NCBI RefSeq assembly: GCF_024435075.2
Contig: NZ_JAMZEG020000005.1
Span: 62,001-126,000 of the forward strand
Direction of reading: 5' to 3'
From: Marinomonas maritima
Lineage (GTDB): Bacteria; Pseudomonadota; Gammaproteobacteria; Pseudomonadales; Marinomonadaceae
Length of the DNA stretch: 64,000 bases
In this document: positions 8,914 through 17,567 of the stretch, piece after piece
Position numbering within the stretch: the first letter of the stretch is position 1
Layout: each line of letters begins with the position of its first letter
Program-made: the position numbers and the translations under genes
The notes under the pieces: generated by a model
Told to the model about the DNA's origin: nothing
The model's database searches: none
The model's input: only the letters and a program-made list of their open reading frames with translations

Positions 8914-8943
8914 AAAAGCCGCGCCAAGAGCGCGGTTTTTTTT
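8914..8943. terminator. Bidirectional terminator in the hydroxyproline locus
   Basis: CCGCGC (8919-8924) and GCGCGG (8930-8935) pair around a 5-base loop. The stem is preceded by AAAAAG and followed by eight or more T. It separates the convergent dehydrogenase gene from the enzyme operon. Confidence 0.85.
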
Positions 8944-8953
8944 GCCTGAACCA

Positions 8954-9973
8954 TTAGGATTTACGCAATGTGAGGAGCTCTTCGTACAATGTTCGAGGAA
9001 TCTCTATCGCATCACGCTTCATGTTGTTCTCGCGAGCCACATAACGTCGCTGAGATGGCAAACGTGCGCCTTGATCAAGAATGTCTGCAAACAATCGCTC
9101 TGCTCGCTCATCATTGGCAACGGCTTTGCCACCGCTCAATAAATTCGGATCGATCGCGATCAGTATTTCGCCATGATAAGGCGCTTCGGGTTTGCCTTCG
9201 GCAAATTCCATACTTTCTTTACTGGTCAGGTCGTCGATAAGTGGCCCTGCCAGTAACTCAATCATGATCGACAAAGCAGAGCCTTTATAACCACCAAACG
9301 TCAGCATGGCGCCATTCATCGCGGCTTCTGCGTCTGTGGTTGGTTTTCCATCTTTATCGATAGCAACGCCTTCTGGTAGCGCCTTCCCTGCTCTGCGATA
9401 CAGTTCAACTTCGCCTCTGGCAAATTGGCTAGTGGCAAAATCAAAGGTAAAGGGATGTTTGCCTCTGCGTGGCCAGCTGAACGCTAAAGGGTTGGTGCCT
9501 AACGTACCGCGAGTTCCACCAGCAGGTGCCACCCATGCATGGCTGGGAACCATGGCAATGGCGGCCAGTCCGGCTTCAGACAGTTTTTCGACTTCAGGCC
9601 AAAGTGCAGAAAAGTGATAGCAGTTATTAATAGCCAGCGCGGCAATGCCGTTTTTCTTTGCCTTTTCTATTAATTGTGGCAGTGCGGCCTGTAAGGCAAG
9701 TAAAGACATTCCCTTGTTGGCGTTGGCTCGAACCACCGAAGGGCCTGCGTCTGTGATGGTAGGTACTGCAGTGCCATCGATGCGTCCAGATTGGATACTT
9801 TCAACGCACATAAGTAGGCGATGAAGGCCGTGAGAGTGGCAATCATCTTGCTGACAGGCGTACATGATATCGGTGATGGAACGGGCGTGATCTTTATTAA
9901 AACCATTGTCCATGAGTATTGTTTCGCTTAGCTCGCGCATTTCAGCCAAACGTAGGGTGACGTTATCGCTCAT
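8954..9973 (-). CDS. Delta1-pyrroline-2-carboxylate reductase, malate/lactate dehydrogenase family
   Basis: Members of this Ldh/DpkA family reduce cyclic imines such as delta1-pyrroline-2-carboxylate to L-proline with NAD(P)H. The 339-residue start at 9973 has GGAGAAAG directly upstream and is preferred over the upstream in-frame start. Family features are the catalytic-region motif DDCHSHGLHR near 42-51, GIAALAINNCYHF, GTNPLAFSWPRRG and FDFATSQFARGEV. It is the last gene of the enzyme operon, directly after the Ser/Thr proline-racemase-fold gene, whose predicted dehydratase product would be its substrate. The specificity is inferred; the family assignment is secure. Confidence 0.82.
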   Translation of the reverse strand: MSDNVTLRLAEMRELSETILMDNGFNKDHARSITDIMYACQQDDCHSHGLHRLLMCVESIQSGRIDGTAVPTITDAGPSVVRANANKGMSLLALQAALPQLIEKAKKNGIAALAINNCYHFSALWPEVEKLSEAGLAAIAMVPSHAWVAPAGGTRGTLGTNPLAFSWPRRGKHPFTFDFATSQFARGEVELYRRAGKALPEGVAIDKDGKPTTDAEAAMNGAMLTFGGYKGSALSIMIELLAGPLIDDLTSKESMEFAEGKPEAPYHGEILIAIDPNLLSGGKAVANDERAERLFADILDQGARLPSQRRYVARENNMKRDAIEIPRTLYEELLTLRKS

Positions 9974-10008
9974 ACTTTCTCCATTATGTTTTATTATTCT
10001 TATAGAGG

Positions 10009-11034
10009 CTAGGCGCCCCAAGTATCACTCAGCTTATAACCTTCAGGCCACGGATCATCTGGGTCTAGCATATGCTGATGTGTGCCTGTAATCCATCCTC
10101 GTCCGCTGATTTGTGGAATCACGGCAGGGTGACCATTAACCTGAGTGGTTTCAATAATCTTGCCATTAAATTGCGAACCGATGATGGACGTTGCTGTTAG
10201 TTCTTGCCCTACTGCCATCAAGCCTTTGGCGTGCATTAGCGCCATTCTAGCGGAAACGGCCGTGCCTGTAGGGGAACGGTCGACTTTGCCGGGTTGTATT
10301 GCGACCGCCGATTTACTGCTAAACCCCTTATCTGTCGCTTCGAGCGGTCCACAAAAAGCACAAAAAGAAATGTGTTTCCAGTTCGGATTCGTTGGGTGAG
10401 TAAAGCCCAGTTGCTCGTTTGCGGCATTGGTGATTTTCACCCCCAGCTGAGCAATGGCTTTGGCTTCGCTTTCAACAATATCGAAACCTAATGATTGCGC
10501 GTCTACGATAACAAAACTGTCACCGCCGTAAGCGGTATCAACCATGATTGTACCTAATCCATCAACGTCCAAAGGCACATTGATCTTATCGACAAAGCTT
10601 GGCACGTTTTGCACAAAAATGCGCTGAGCTTTGCCGTCACGACATTCTGCGCGAACATACACGAGTCCACCGGGGGCTTCTAGAACGATGTCGGTGTAGG
10701 GTTCTTGCATTGGCAAGATACCACTGTCCAAGAGAACAGTGGACACACAAATAGAGTTGGAGCCCGACATAGGAGGCGTGTCTTCAGGTTCCATGATAAT
10801 AAACGCGGCGTCAGCGTCAGGGTGTTTAGGCGGCACCAATAAATTTACATGACGAAACACACCACCGCGAGGCTCGTTCAACATGAAATTCCGTAAGGTT
10901 TTATCTTGCTCGATGAACGAGCGCTGCTCCCATAAGGTGTTTCCGGGTGGCGGTGTCACGCCACCAACAATCACATCACCGACTTCTCCTTCGGCATGGG
11001 CGGAAATAACATGGATCGTTTTACGGCTGCGCAT
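10009..11034 (-). CDS. Proline racemase-fold protein, probable trans-3-hydroxy-L-proline dehydratase
   Basis: This 341-residue protein has the proline racemase superfamily fold but lacks both catalytic cysteines. Ser90 (PPMSGSNS) and Thr256 (DRSPTGTAVSAR) occupy their places. Thr at the second position is the mark of trans-3-hydroxyproline dehydratases such as the human enzyme (Cys/Thr). Having Ser at the first site as well makes two-base racemisation unlikely. A reductase for the expected product follows 35 bases downstream. The likely reaction is 3-hydroxyproline to delta1-pyrroline-2-carboxylate plus water. An epimerase acting on another hydroxyproline isomer remains possible. Confidence 0.78.
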   Translation of the reverse strand: MRSRKTIHVISAHAEGEVGDVIVGGVTPPPGNTLWEQRSFIEQDKTLRNFMLNEPRGGVFRHVNLLVPPKHPDADAAFIIMEPEDTPPMSGSNSICVSTVLLDSGILPMQEPYTDIVLEAPGGLVYVRAECRDGKAQRIFVQNVPSFVDKINVPLDVDGLGTIMVDTAYGGDSFVIVDAQSLGFDIVESEAKAIAQLGVKITNAANEQLGFTHPTNPNWKHISFCAFCGPLEATDKGFSSKSAVAIQPGKVDRSPTGTAVSARMALMHAKGLMAVGQELTATSIIGSQFNGKIIETTQVNGHPAVIPQISGRGWITGTHQHMLDPDDPWPEGYKLSDTWGA

Positions 11035-11064
11035 TGGGCTGGATGTCCTCTAAAGTCTGATGAG

Positions 11065-12318
11065 TTATTGGAAGCGTGTTGCAGAGTAAGGTCGCATAGA
11101 AATATCGATTGGCCTTTCAGCCAGAAGATCGCTGACTAGCTCGGCCGTGCCGGCAGATTGAGTAAGACCTAAATGGCCGTGCCCAAAGGCATAAACGACA
11201 CGTTTAGACTGAGTGGCGTAACCAATCACCGGCAAGCTGTCTGGCATGGATGGACGAAACCCCATCCATTGCACTCCTCCCGTAATGTTTAGATCGGGTA
11301 AGAAATGAGCGGCTTTATTGAGCAGAACATCGGCGCGTTTATAATTCGGTTTAAGAGACAGACCGCCGAGCTCTACGGCGCCACCGACTCGTATACCTTG
11401 CCCTGCTTTCGTCACAACAAAGCCGTGGTTACTAAAAGTGATGTGAGTTTTAAGATCAAACGCGCCAGCTGGCAATGTCGTGTTGTACCCTCGTTCGGTG
11501 TCGAGCGGTAAATTGTCACCCATTGATTGCGCTAATGTTTTTGACCATGCGCCTGCCGCGAGCACCACATAGCTTGCTTCATAATCTTCGTCATTGCTTT
11601 TTAAGAGGACGCTATTGTCTTTTAAATCAATCGCACTGATGGACGCAATGCGTATTTGACCACCTAATTTTTCGAAAGCGTCTGCTAAGTATTGTGTCCA
11701 TTGGGCGGGATGGACGACGTTTTTCCATTCTGGAGTAAAAGCCGCATGGGTAAAACGGGGGTGAATACCGGGCTGGATGTTAGCGATGGCTTCAGGGCTT
11801 TCTAGAAACTCAAATACGACGCCGTGTTCTTTGCGAGTTTGCCAACCGGCAAGGCTTGCTTTGAATTCAGCGGCGCCTTCATACAGTTGTAACTGCCCTT
11901 CTCGTCGAATCAAGGATTCACCATTGACGGCGGTTATTTGGCGCTCTAAGGCGGCTTTTGATAACGCCATCAAACTGGCTTGTGCTGTGAGAGCGGCTTG
12001 ATATTTGTCTTTCCAACTGGCTCGCCAGAACTGGAACATCCAAGGCAAGATTTTTAGCGCGTAAGCAGGACGAAGAGATAAAGGGCCAAGAGGGTCAAGG
12101 AGCCACTTCGGGGCTTTGCGCATAATACCCGGCGTAGCAAGCGGAATAACGTCCGCAAAAGCGAATGCCCCCGCGTTACCTGCGGACGTTTCAGCGGCGA
12201 CGCCTTTACGGTCTAACACAAGCACCTGTCTGCCTTCCGACTGCAATTTAAGGGCGGTACTGATACCAATAATGCCAGCCCCGATCACAATAACATCCGG
12301 TTTTATTTTGTCGCTCAT
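11065..12318 (-). CDS. FAD-dependent D-hydroxyproline dehydrogenase, DadA-like
   Basis: This flavoprotein would oxidise cis-4-hydroxy-D-proline to delta1-pyrroline-4-hydroxy-2-carboxylate and pass electrons to the respiratory chain. The 417-residue protein starts with a dinucleotide-binding motif (VIVIGAGIIGISTALKLQSE, about 9-28). It has the DAO-family substrate domain and the C-terminal FAD signature GFRPSMPDSLPVIG plus GHGHLGLTQSAGT. It is the single-subunit DadA-like type, not the multi-subunit HypOXY type. GGAG five bases upstream supports the start. The initiation region is tandemly duplicated (see 12315-12335). Confidence 0.85.
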   Translation of the reverse strand: MSDKIKPDVIVIGAGIIGISTALKLQSEGRQVLVLDRKGVAAETSAGNAGAFAFADVIPLATPGIMRKAPKWLLDPLGPLSLRPAYALKILPWMFQFWRASWKDKYQAALTAQASLMALSKAALERQITAVNGESLIRREGQLQLYEGAAEFKASLAGWQTRKEHGVVFEFLESPEAIANIQPGIHPRFTHAAFTPEWKNVVHPAQWTQYLADAFEKLGGQIRIASISAIDLKDNSVLLKSNDEDYEASYVVLAAGAWSKTLAQSMGDNLPLDTERGYNTTLPAGAFDLKTHITFSNHGFVVTKAGQGIRVGGAVELGGLSLKPNYKRADVLLNKAAHFLPDLNITGGVQWMGFRPSMPDSLPVIGYATQSKRVVYAFGHGHLGLTQSAGTAELVSDLLAERPIDISMRPYSATRFQ

Positions 12319-12335
12319 AGTAACTCCTTCCTCAT
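12315..12335 (-). other. Duplicated translation start creating a six-codon upstream ORF
   Basis: The start region of the D-hydroxyproline dehydrogenase gene is present twice. The 17-base units AAGGAGTCACTATGAGG and AAGGAGTTACTATGAGC lie in tandem with two differences. The upstream copy opens a mini-ORF encoding MRKELL, whose stop TGA overlaps the real ATG as ATGA. Ribosomes finishing the mini-ORF would sit on the true start. This is either a chance tandem duplication or a translational coupling device. Confidence 0.6.
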
Positions 12336-12353
12336 AGTGACTCCTTGCTCGTG

Positions 12354-13307
12354 TTAGCTCCCTAGTACGATGCCTTTTCTGAGAGGATCGTTTGGGTTAT
12401 TGATGAGAGTTGCTTCACGAGTGATAAAGGCCTGACCGGTAATAGACGGCACAATACTTCCTTTTGGAGCAGTTGGGCTGGTGGACACTTCATAGCTCAA
12501 AGTATAACTACTGCCAATGGTGCTTTCTTGATAAATTTCCTTACCAGGGGCAAGTCGATTATCGGCCGCAAGGCATGACAAGCGCGCTGAACAGCCCGTT
12601 CCGCAAGGTGATCTATCGTAGGCATCATCAGGGCATAGAACGAAATTACGCGTGTGTCCTTGCTTGGTAAGCGCAGGGCCATACAGCACAATATGATCGA
12701 TAATACCGCCATTTCCCCCTTCAATACCTTGAGCGTAAATGGCTTCTCGAATGGCAATCCCTGCTTCTGTTAAACCACGAATATTGCTTGGTAGCACAGG
12801 TGTTGGGCTATCATCGACCATAAAGAACCAGTTACCGCCGTAAGCAATATCACCAGTCACTTTGCCAATACCTTCTACTTCTAGCGTGATGGCTTTTTTG
12901 AATCGGTAACTGTCGATGTTTTTTACGGTTATCGTATTTTTATCGCTCAGTGTGACTTCAACAATACCGACCGGTGTTTCTATTTTATGCGTGCCAATAC
13001 CAATTTTGCCAATGTGAGCCAGTGTAGCAGCGACACCAATTGTGCCGTGCCCACACATACCAATGACCGCCGCCGCATCAAAATAGATAACACCAGCAAC
13101 GCATTCAGGGTTCGTTGGTTCGGTCAATAAAGCGCCAACCATGGCCTCTTGCCCATAGGGTTCAAGCACCACAGAGCGATAGAAGTCTTTATATTCGGTT
13201 GCTAGACGTGCCGCCCGCTCCGTCAAAGGCCCTGATCCAAGATCAGGGCCTCCTTCTAGAATCACTCGGGTAGGTTCGCCTTCGGTATGGCTATCTACGA
13301 TATGCAT
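12354..13307 (-). CDS. 4-hydroxyproline 2-epimerase
   Basis: This enzyme interconverts trans-4-hydroxy-L-proline and cis-4-hydroxy-D-proline without a cofactor. The 317-residue protein keeps both catalytic cysteines of the racemase fold: Cys85 in GMCGHGTIG and Cys235 in DRSPCGTGCSA. It begins with HIVDSHTEGEPTRV, typical of the epimerase group. Its start overlaps the end of the upstream deaminase gene by 13 bases, and the D-hydroxyproline dehydrogenase gene follows. It therefore sits exactly where the first step of the pathway is expected. Proline racemase activity is less likely given the operon. Confidence 0.9.
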   Translation of the reverse strand: MHIVDSHTEGEPTRVILEGGPDLGSGPLTERAARLATEYKDFYRSVVLEPYGQEAMVGALLTEPTNPECVAGVIYFDAAAVIGMCGHGTIGVAATLAHIGKIGIGTHKIETPVGIVEVTLSDKNTITVKNIDSYRFKKAITLEVEGIGKVTGDIAYGGNWFFMVDDSPTPVLPSNIRGLTEAGIAIREAIYAQGIEGGNGGIIDHIVLYGPALTKQGHTRNFVLCPDDAYDRSPCGTGCSARLSCLAADNRLAPGKEIYQESTIGSSYTLSYEVSTSPTAPKGSIVPSITGQAFITREATLINNPNDPLRKGIVLGS

Positions 13308-14257
13308 TCAGTAATCACTCCACCTTGTTTTACCCATTGAGCAAACCACGTTTTGAAAAGCTGGTATTGCTTTTCGCAGTATCTGCGTTGCTCTTCGTTT
13401 AGTTCATCTGTTTCATTAAAGTGTAGGCGATACTCTTCTTCACCATTCAATACCAATAGGTATTTAAAGAAGAGTACAAGCTCAGGGCCTTCATCAAAAC
13501 TGGCAAGAACGGACATGGCTTCTTCTAGCTCTTGAGCTCGTACTCGTGCTTCTGCATTTCCAGTAGCGGCCATTTTTGAAAGATGCGTAAGCAACAGAAC
13601 TTCTTTTGGTAATGCCGTCCCTATCCCTGTAATGGACCCTGTGGCGCCACAGTTTACGAACCCATGAAATACTCGAGTATCTACGCCAACCATCAACAAT
13701 ACTTCTTCATCGTTAGACGTAATGTTTTCAGCGGCATAGCGCATGGCTTCTTTACTGCCAAACTCTTTGAAGCCAATAAGGTTTTTGTGTTCTTTACGAA
13801 GTGCAAAGAAGACATCGGCTCGTGTTTCAAAACCGTATACAGGGCTGTTGTAGATGATGGCTGGAATAGACGGTGCCGCCGCAAGAATGGCTTTGAAATG
13901 ATTAATTTGTGCAGAAATCACCGAGCCACGAGACAAAACACGTGGAATGACCATGAGGCCAGCGGCACCCACTTTCTCGGCATGGGCTGCGAGAGCGACA
14001 GCCGATTTTGTATTGATCGCACCAGTGCCGACCATCACAGGAACGCCCGCTTTCACAAGGCGGTCTACGCCTTCCATACGCTCTTCATCCGTCAACAACG
14101 GCCAATCGCCCATGGAGCCACAGTACACAACGGCAGACATGCCCGCCGCTATCATCTGCTGGCCTTTTTTTACTAAGGCATCGTAATCCGGTGTGCGGTC
14201 TGCTTTGCATGGGGTCATTAGTGCTGGTATTACGCCGTAAAAAATATCTTTGTTCAT
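13295..14257 (-). CDS. Delta1-pyrroline-4-hydroxy-2-carboxylate deaminase, DapA/NanA superfamily
   Basis: This enzyme converts delta1-pyrroline-4-hydroxy-2-carboxylate to 2,5-dioxopentanoate and ammonia. The 320-residue TIM barrel has the class I aldolase residues of the DHDPS family: the Schiff-base Lys164 in IGFKEFGS and Tyr136 in IIYNSPVYG, plus the GSMGDWPLLTDEER segment near 47-60. It is first in the enzyme operon and overlaps the epimerase gene. AGGG seven bases upstream supports the start. Its product is the substrate of the semialdehyde dehydrogenase at 7377. The context excludes a lysine biosynthetic role. Confidence 0.87.
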   Translation of the reverse strand: MNKDIFYGVIPALMTPCKADRTPDYDALVKKGQQMIAAGMSAVVYCGSMGDWPLLTDEERMEGVDRLVKAGVPVMVGTGAINTKSAVALAAHAEKVGAAGLMVIPRVLSRGSVISAQINHFKAILAAAPSIPAIIYNSPVYGFETRADVFFALRKEHKNLIGFKEFGSKEAMRYAAENITSNDEEVLLMVGVDTRVFHGFVNCGATGSITGIGTALPKEVLLLTHLSKMAATGNAEARVRAQELEEAMSVLASFDEGPELVLFFKYLLVLNGEEEYRLHFNETDELNEEQRRYCEKQYQLFKTWFAQWVKQGGVITECIS

Positions 14258-14345
14258 TCTGTAACCCTTTTGTTTTTATCAGTAGTTTTGTGTTTAATAT
14301 TGTATGTTTAAACGAATAATAGACGTTGTCTTAAACTGCCATAGA

Positions 14346-15068
14346 TTAGCGGACATTCATAAGAAATTTACGTGTGTGTTCTGACTGAGCGTCTTCAAAA
14401 ATTTGTTGTGGTGGACCAATTTCTTCCATGATTCCCTCATGGAAATAAGCCACTCTATCGGAGACTTCTCGTGCAAAGCCCATTTCATGGGTAACGCAAA
14501 TCATCGTCATACCCTCTTCAGCAAGAAGACGCATGGTGTCGAGAACCTCGCCTACTTTTTCAGGGTCCAGTGCCGACGTTGCTTCGTCAAATAACATGTA
14601 TTCTGGTTCCATAGCGAGTGCGCGTGCTATGGCCAAGCGTTGTTGTTGACCACCAGACAGTGACACGGGGTAATTTTTTAATTTATCACCCAGTCCAACG
14701 TGTTTTAACTGCTTAGCGGCAAGCTCTAGAGCTTCCTCCTTAGACTTTCCTTTTACAATACGTGGCGCTAACGCCACATTTTCTAAGGTAGTTAAATGAG
14801 GAAAGCTGTTCCACTGCTGGAATACCATACCCAATTTTTGGCGCAATTTATTAATGTCAGTACTTTTAGCGTGTACATCGGTGCCATTGATATGAACCGT
14901 GCCTTGCTGAATGGCCTCAAGCCCATTAATGCAGTACAGCAAGGTCGATTTACCCGAGCCTGAAGAGCCAATAATGGACAACACTTCTCCCTTACTGACA
15001 TCGAGGTTAATGCCTTTAAGAACATGAAGGTCGCCGAAGTGTTTATGTAGATCTCGTATTTGAATCAT
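14346..15068 (-). CDS. Polar amino acid ABC transporter, ATP-binding protein
   Basis: The ATPase (240 residues) powers uptake of an amino acid. Walker A is IGSSGSGKST near 33-42, the ABC signature is LSGGQQQRLAIARALAMEP, Walker B is YMLFDEATSALD, and the switch His lies in CVTHEMGF. The ATG at 15068 overlaps the permease stop as ATGA, which argues for it over the GTG at 15077. It is the last of four transporter genes, upstream of and in line with the hydroxyproline enzyme genes. Hydroxyproline or proline is therefore the likely cargo. Confidence 0.9.
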   Translation of the reverse strand: MIQIRDLHKHFGDLHVLKGINLDVSKGEVLSIIGSSGSGKSTLLYCINGLEAIQQGTVHINGTDVHAKSTDINKLRQKLGMVFQQWNSFPHLTTLENVALAPRIVKGKSKEEALELAAKQLKHVGLGDKLKNYPVSLSGGQQQRLAIARALAMEPEYMLFDEATSALDPEKVGEVLDTMRLLAEEGMTMICVTHEMGFAREVSDRVAYFHEGIMEEIGPPQQIFEDAQSEHTRKFLMNVR

Positions 15069-15727
15069 TTCGCCCACCTTTTTTCGAATCTAGAGGCATA
15101 CAGTGAAATTGGATAAGAAAGCGCAAAGTAAAAAACGCCAGCGATAGACAAAATGAGCAAGGGTTCTTGTGTTCTCGTAATAAGAATTTGACTGGCTTTA
15201 AGTAACTCCACATAGCCCAACACAGAGACCAGCGCGCTGTCTTTCATCACCCCAAGCACAACACCGATCCAAGCAGGAAATACAGTACGGCCACCAATAG
15301 GCAGCACGACATGAAATAAATCTTGCCAGTAAGTGAGGCCAAGTGAGCGAGAAGCGCGACGCATAGACATTTCAACGGACTCTATTCCGCCTCTTGCCAC
15401 GTTTGATACTAATGACGCGGTATAAAAAGTCAGAATGACAACACCAGAAAGGAATGGATTAAGATCCAAACCCACCATAGGGGCGAAATTGTAAAAAAGC
15501 ACCAACTGTATAATCAGAGGAACAGAGCGAAAAACATCTAAAATAGGAGCAAGGATAATGCCACCGGCAAATCTGCTCTCATGGAGAATCCAGCCGAAAA
15601 CACAGCCCATCACACTGCCGACGGTAATCGACAATATGGAAATCCAGAGCGTTTTAAGTGCCGCCTCGCCTAAAAACCAAAGATCATTTGGATTAAAACC
15701 GGTAAAGAAGCTTATAGGTTCTTGCAT
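15065..15727 (-). CDS. Polar amino acid ABC transporter, permease
   Basis: This inner-membrane subunit (220 residues) belongs to the HisM/GlnP family with about five membrane segments. The N-terminal region (LWFLGEAALKTLWISILSIT) and the EAA loop (SRSLGLTYWQDLFHVVLPIG, near 130-149) show this. It overlaps the ATPase gene by four bases and follows the other permease by 14. The two permeases would form the heteromeric pore for the binding protein at 16470. Confidence 0.88.
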   Translation of the reverse strand: MQEPISFFTGFNPNDLWFLGEAALKTLWISILSITVGSVMGCVFGWILHESRFAGGIILAPILDVFRSVPLIIQLVLFYNFAPMVGLDLNPFLSGVVILTFYTASLVSNVARGGIESVEMSMRRASRSLGLTYWQDLFHVVLPIGGRTVFPAWIGVVLGVMKDSALVSVLGYVELLKASQILITRTQEPLLILSIAGVFYFALSYPISLYASRFEKRWAK

Positions 15728-15741
15728 AATATAAAGCCTCG

Positions 15742-16404
15742 TTAATATCGAAATAGACGCATCGCTAGCAAGCGAGAAGCACCTAGAACTATTTTGACAA
15801 TGACATAGTAAATAACCGCCGCGACGGCAAAGTACTCAAATACGCGAAAGGTTTTACTGGCAAAAAATTGAGTTTCTCCACTGAGTTCTTTAAAGCCGAT
15901 CAGCATCCCTAGAGAAGACATCAGTACCGCCCAGACCATTTGATTGGTAATGGGGTAATAAACAATCCGTAAAACTTGAGGAATGACAATGCGAGTGTAA
16001 GCCTGCCAGCTATTCATGCCTAAGCAGCGAGCCGAGTTGATTTGCATCACGGGAATGGCTTGGAAACCGCCGCGAAAATTTTCAGCAAGGTAGCCTGCGC
16101 AATTAAAACTGAGCCCCGTTAAAATAATAACAAAGGGCGATAAGTTGATGCCAAAAGCACCTAAACCAAAACCAAAAAAGAACAGCTGGAACAGTGCGGG
16201 TGTGTTACGTGCGATTTCAATCCAGGTTACGGCAAACCACTTTAGTGGACCTGTCATATTCATGCGCATTAATGCCAAACAAAGGCCGATAACAACACCC
16301 AAAAACATCGCCAAAGAGGCTATTTCAAGGGTGACGAGACCTGCTTGGATCAGGTCGGGAAGGCTTTTTAAAACAGGCCGCCAATGGAAATTATAATCAA
16401 ACAT
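15742..16404 (-). CDS. Polar amino acid ABC transporter, permease
   Basis: This is the second membrane subunit (220 residues) of the same transporter. The start at 16404 (MFDYNFHWRPVLKSLPDLI) has AGGAG nine bases upstream, while the longer frame has no such site. The EAA loop is visible as ARCLGMNSWQAYTRIVIPQV. The two permeases are clearly different sequences, so the pore is probably a heterodimer as in HisQM. Confidence 0.88.
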   Translation of the reverse strand: MFDYNFHWRPVLKSLPDLIQAGLVTLEIASLAMFLGVVIGLCLALMRMNMTGPLKWFAVTWIEIARNTPALFQLFFFGFGLGAFGINLSPFVIILTGLSFNCAGYLAENFRGGFQAIPVMQINSARCLGMNSWQAYTRIVIPQVLRIVYYPITNQMVWAVLMSSLGMLIGFKELSGETQFFASKTFRVFEYFAVAAVIYYVIVKIVLGASRLLAMRLFRY

Positions 16405-16469
16405 TCTGGTATCTCCTGAGGCTTCCCTTCTCATAAAAAGAAGGGAAGTGATGGGTCATCATTTATGTA

Positions 16470-17270
16470 TTAATACATGACGCCTGGGATACGCAGATCA
16501 GGAGCATCACCTCCAACATATTTGCCCCAAAGCTCTTGGTAGCGACCTGAGCGAACTTGATGAGTAACAAACAGATTCAAGTAATTTAACCAAGTGACAT
16601 CCTGACGTTTGCCAACAATAGACGTGTAATCCGCTACCCAAGGCATGCGCGGACCTGCTTCTAAATTCGCGTATTGCTGAGTGATGGGTTTGATAGCAGT
16701 ATTTGTTGTGAGACCAATGTCAGCCTTGCCTTGCGCCACAGCGAGAAAGACTTCGTTTTCAGACTGGTAGCTCTGGTACAAGTTTTCTTCGCCCCATTTC
16801 GCTGCGATTTTTAACCACTCTTGTTCTGGTAGAGTACCTAGCGCAGCGGCGACGCGTTTGCCACGAATGTCATCAATGGACGTGATGTTACTTTTTGAGT
16901 TCACGACTCCCTGAGAATAATAAATGGCATAAGGAATACTGAAACCGACCGTTCGTGCACGGGCTAAACTGTCAGAGGTGCCACCAAATACAACATCGGC
17001 GCGACCTGTCGCGATAACTGGCAAGCGTTCAGACCATGTGAGAGGCATGATTTGCACATCCACTTCTAGCGACTTAGCTAGGTCATTACAGTAATCCACA
17101 TCGAATCCTGCTGGTTCGTTATTGGCATCGCGATAGCCAATCGGTGGGAAATCAAGCACCACACCACAACGTAGGGTTCCTCTGTCTGCCACATCATCTA
17201 GCGTGTCTGCTGTGACCGAGACGGAATTCAGGGCGGCGATAGACAAAAGAGCCGTTATTATTTTCTTCAT
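16470..17270 (-). CDS. Amino acid ABC transporter, periplasmic binding protein
   Basis: This 266-residue family 3 solute-binding protein captures the substrate in the periplasm. The start at 17270 has AAGGA ten bases upstream. A signal peptide (about 21 residues, MKKIITALLSIAALNS then VSVTA) is followed by RGTLRCGVVLDFPPIGY, the typical beginning of the mature domain. RADVVFGGTSDSLARARTVG forms part of the ligand pocket region. It heads the transporter operon, and its promoter region contains TTGGATACAA, shared with the dehydrogenase promoter at 7317. Confidence 0.88.
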   Translation of the reverse strand: MKKIITALLSIAALNSVSVTADTLDDVADRGTLRCGVVLDFPPIGYRDANNEPAGFDVDYCNDLAKSLEVDVQIMPLTWSERLPVIATGRADVVFGGTSDSLARARTVGFSIPYAIYYSQGVVNSKSNITSIDDIRGKRVAAALGTLPEQEWLKIAAKWGEENLYQSYQSENEVFLAVAQGKADIGLTTNTAIKPITQQYANLEAGPRMPWVADYTSIVGKRQDVTWLNYLNLFVTHQVRSGRYQELWGKYVGGDAPDLRIPGVMY

Positions 17271-17317
17271 TTTAATATTCCTTTCTATAAGCAGTTTATT
17301 TTTGTTTTTACGGGATA

Positions 17318-17327
17318 TTGGATACAA
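17318..17327. promoter_or_regulatory. TTGGATACAA box before the transporter operon
   Basis: This decamer is identical to that at 7317-7326. The flanks also match: GGATATTG precedes here, and its complement follows at the other site. Together they suggest a common operator for the two outward ends of the hydroxyproline locus, probably bound by the GntR protein. Confidence 0.5.
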
Positions 17328-17489
17328 AATACATTTTACACCTGAAAGCGTCAAGAGAGACTTAAAAATTAAACAAAGAAAATCGTACAAAAAGAGGGGG
17401 ATCTAGATCATGCGAAGTAAGTTTTTATTTTATAAATACATGATTTTAATAAGAATATTGAATGGAATAGAAGGGGTCAAAAATTTAAA

Positions 17490-17516
17490 AAGCCACTGTG
17501 TTACCACAGTGGCTTA
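17490..17516 (-). terminator. Rho-independent terminator after gabT
   Basis: AGCCACTGTG and CACAGTGGCT form a perfect 10-base stem with a 4-base loop. On the minus strand, the direction of gabT, it is followed by TTTTTAAATTTTT. It lies 50 bases after the gabT stop, in the 297-base gap before the transporter operon. That gap otherwise holds only the binding-protein promoter region. Confidence 0.8.
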
Positions 17517-17567
17517 GGACAAAGTTTATTCTTGCCAGCGGAAGGTGTTGCTCATTTCAAAAGCGGC

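Noticed and set aside
13664..14176. 170-codon plus-strand frame opposite the pyrroline-hydroxycarboxylate deaminase gene
   Set aside because: The minus-strand protein has all aldolase-family active-site residues, so the opposite frame is a shadow.
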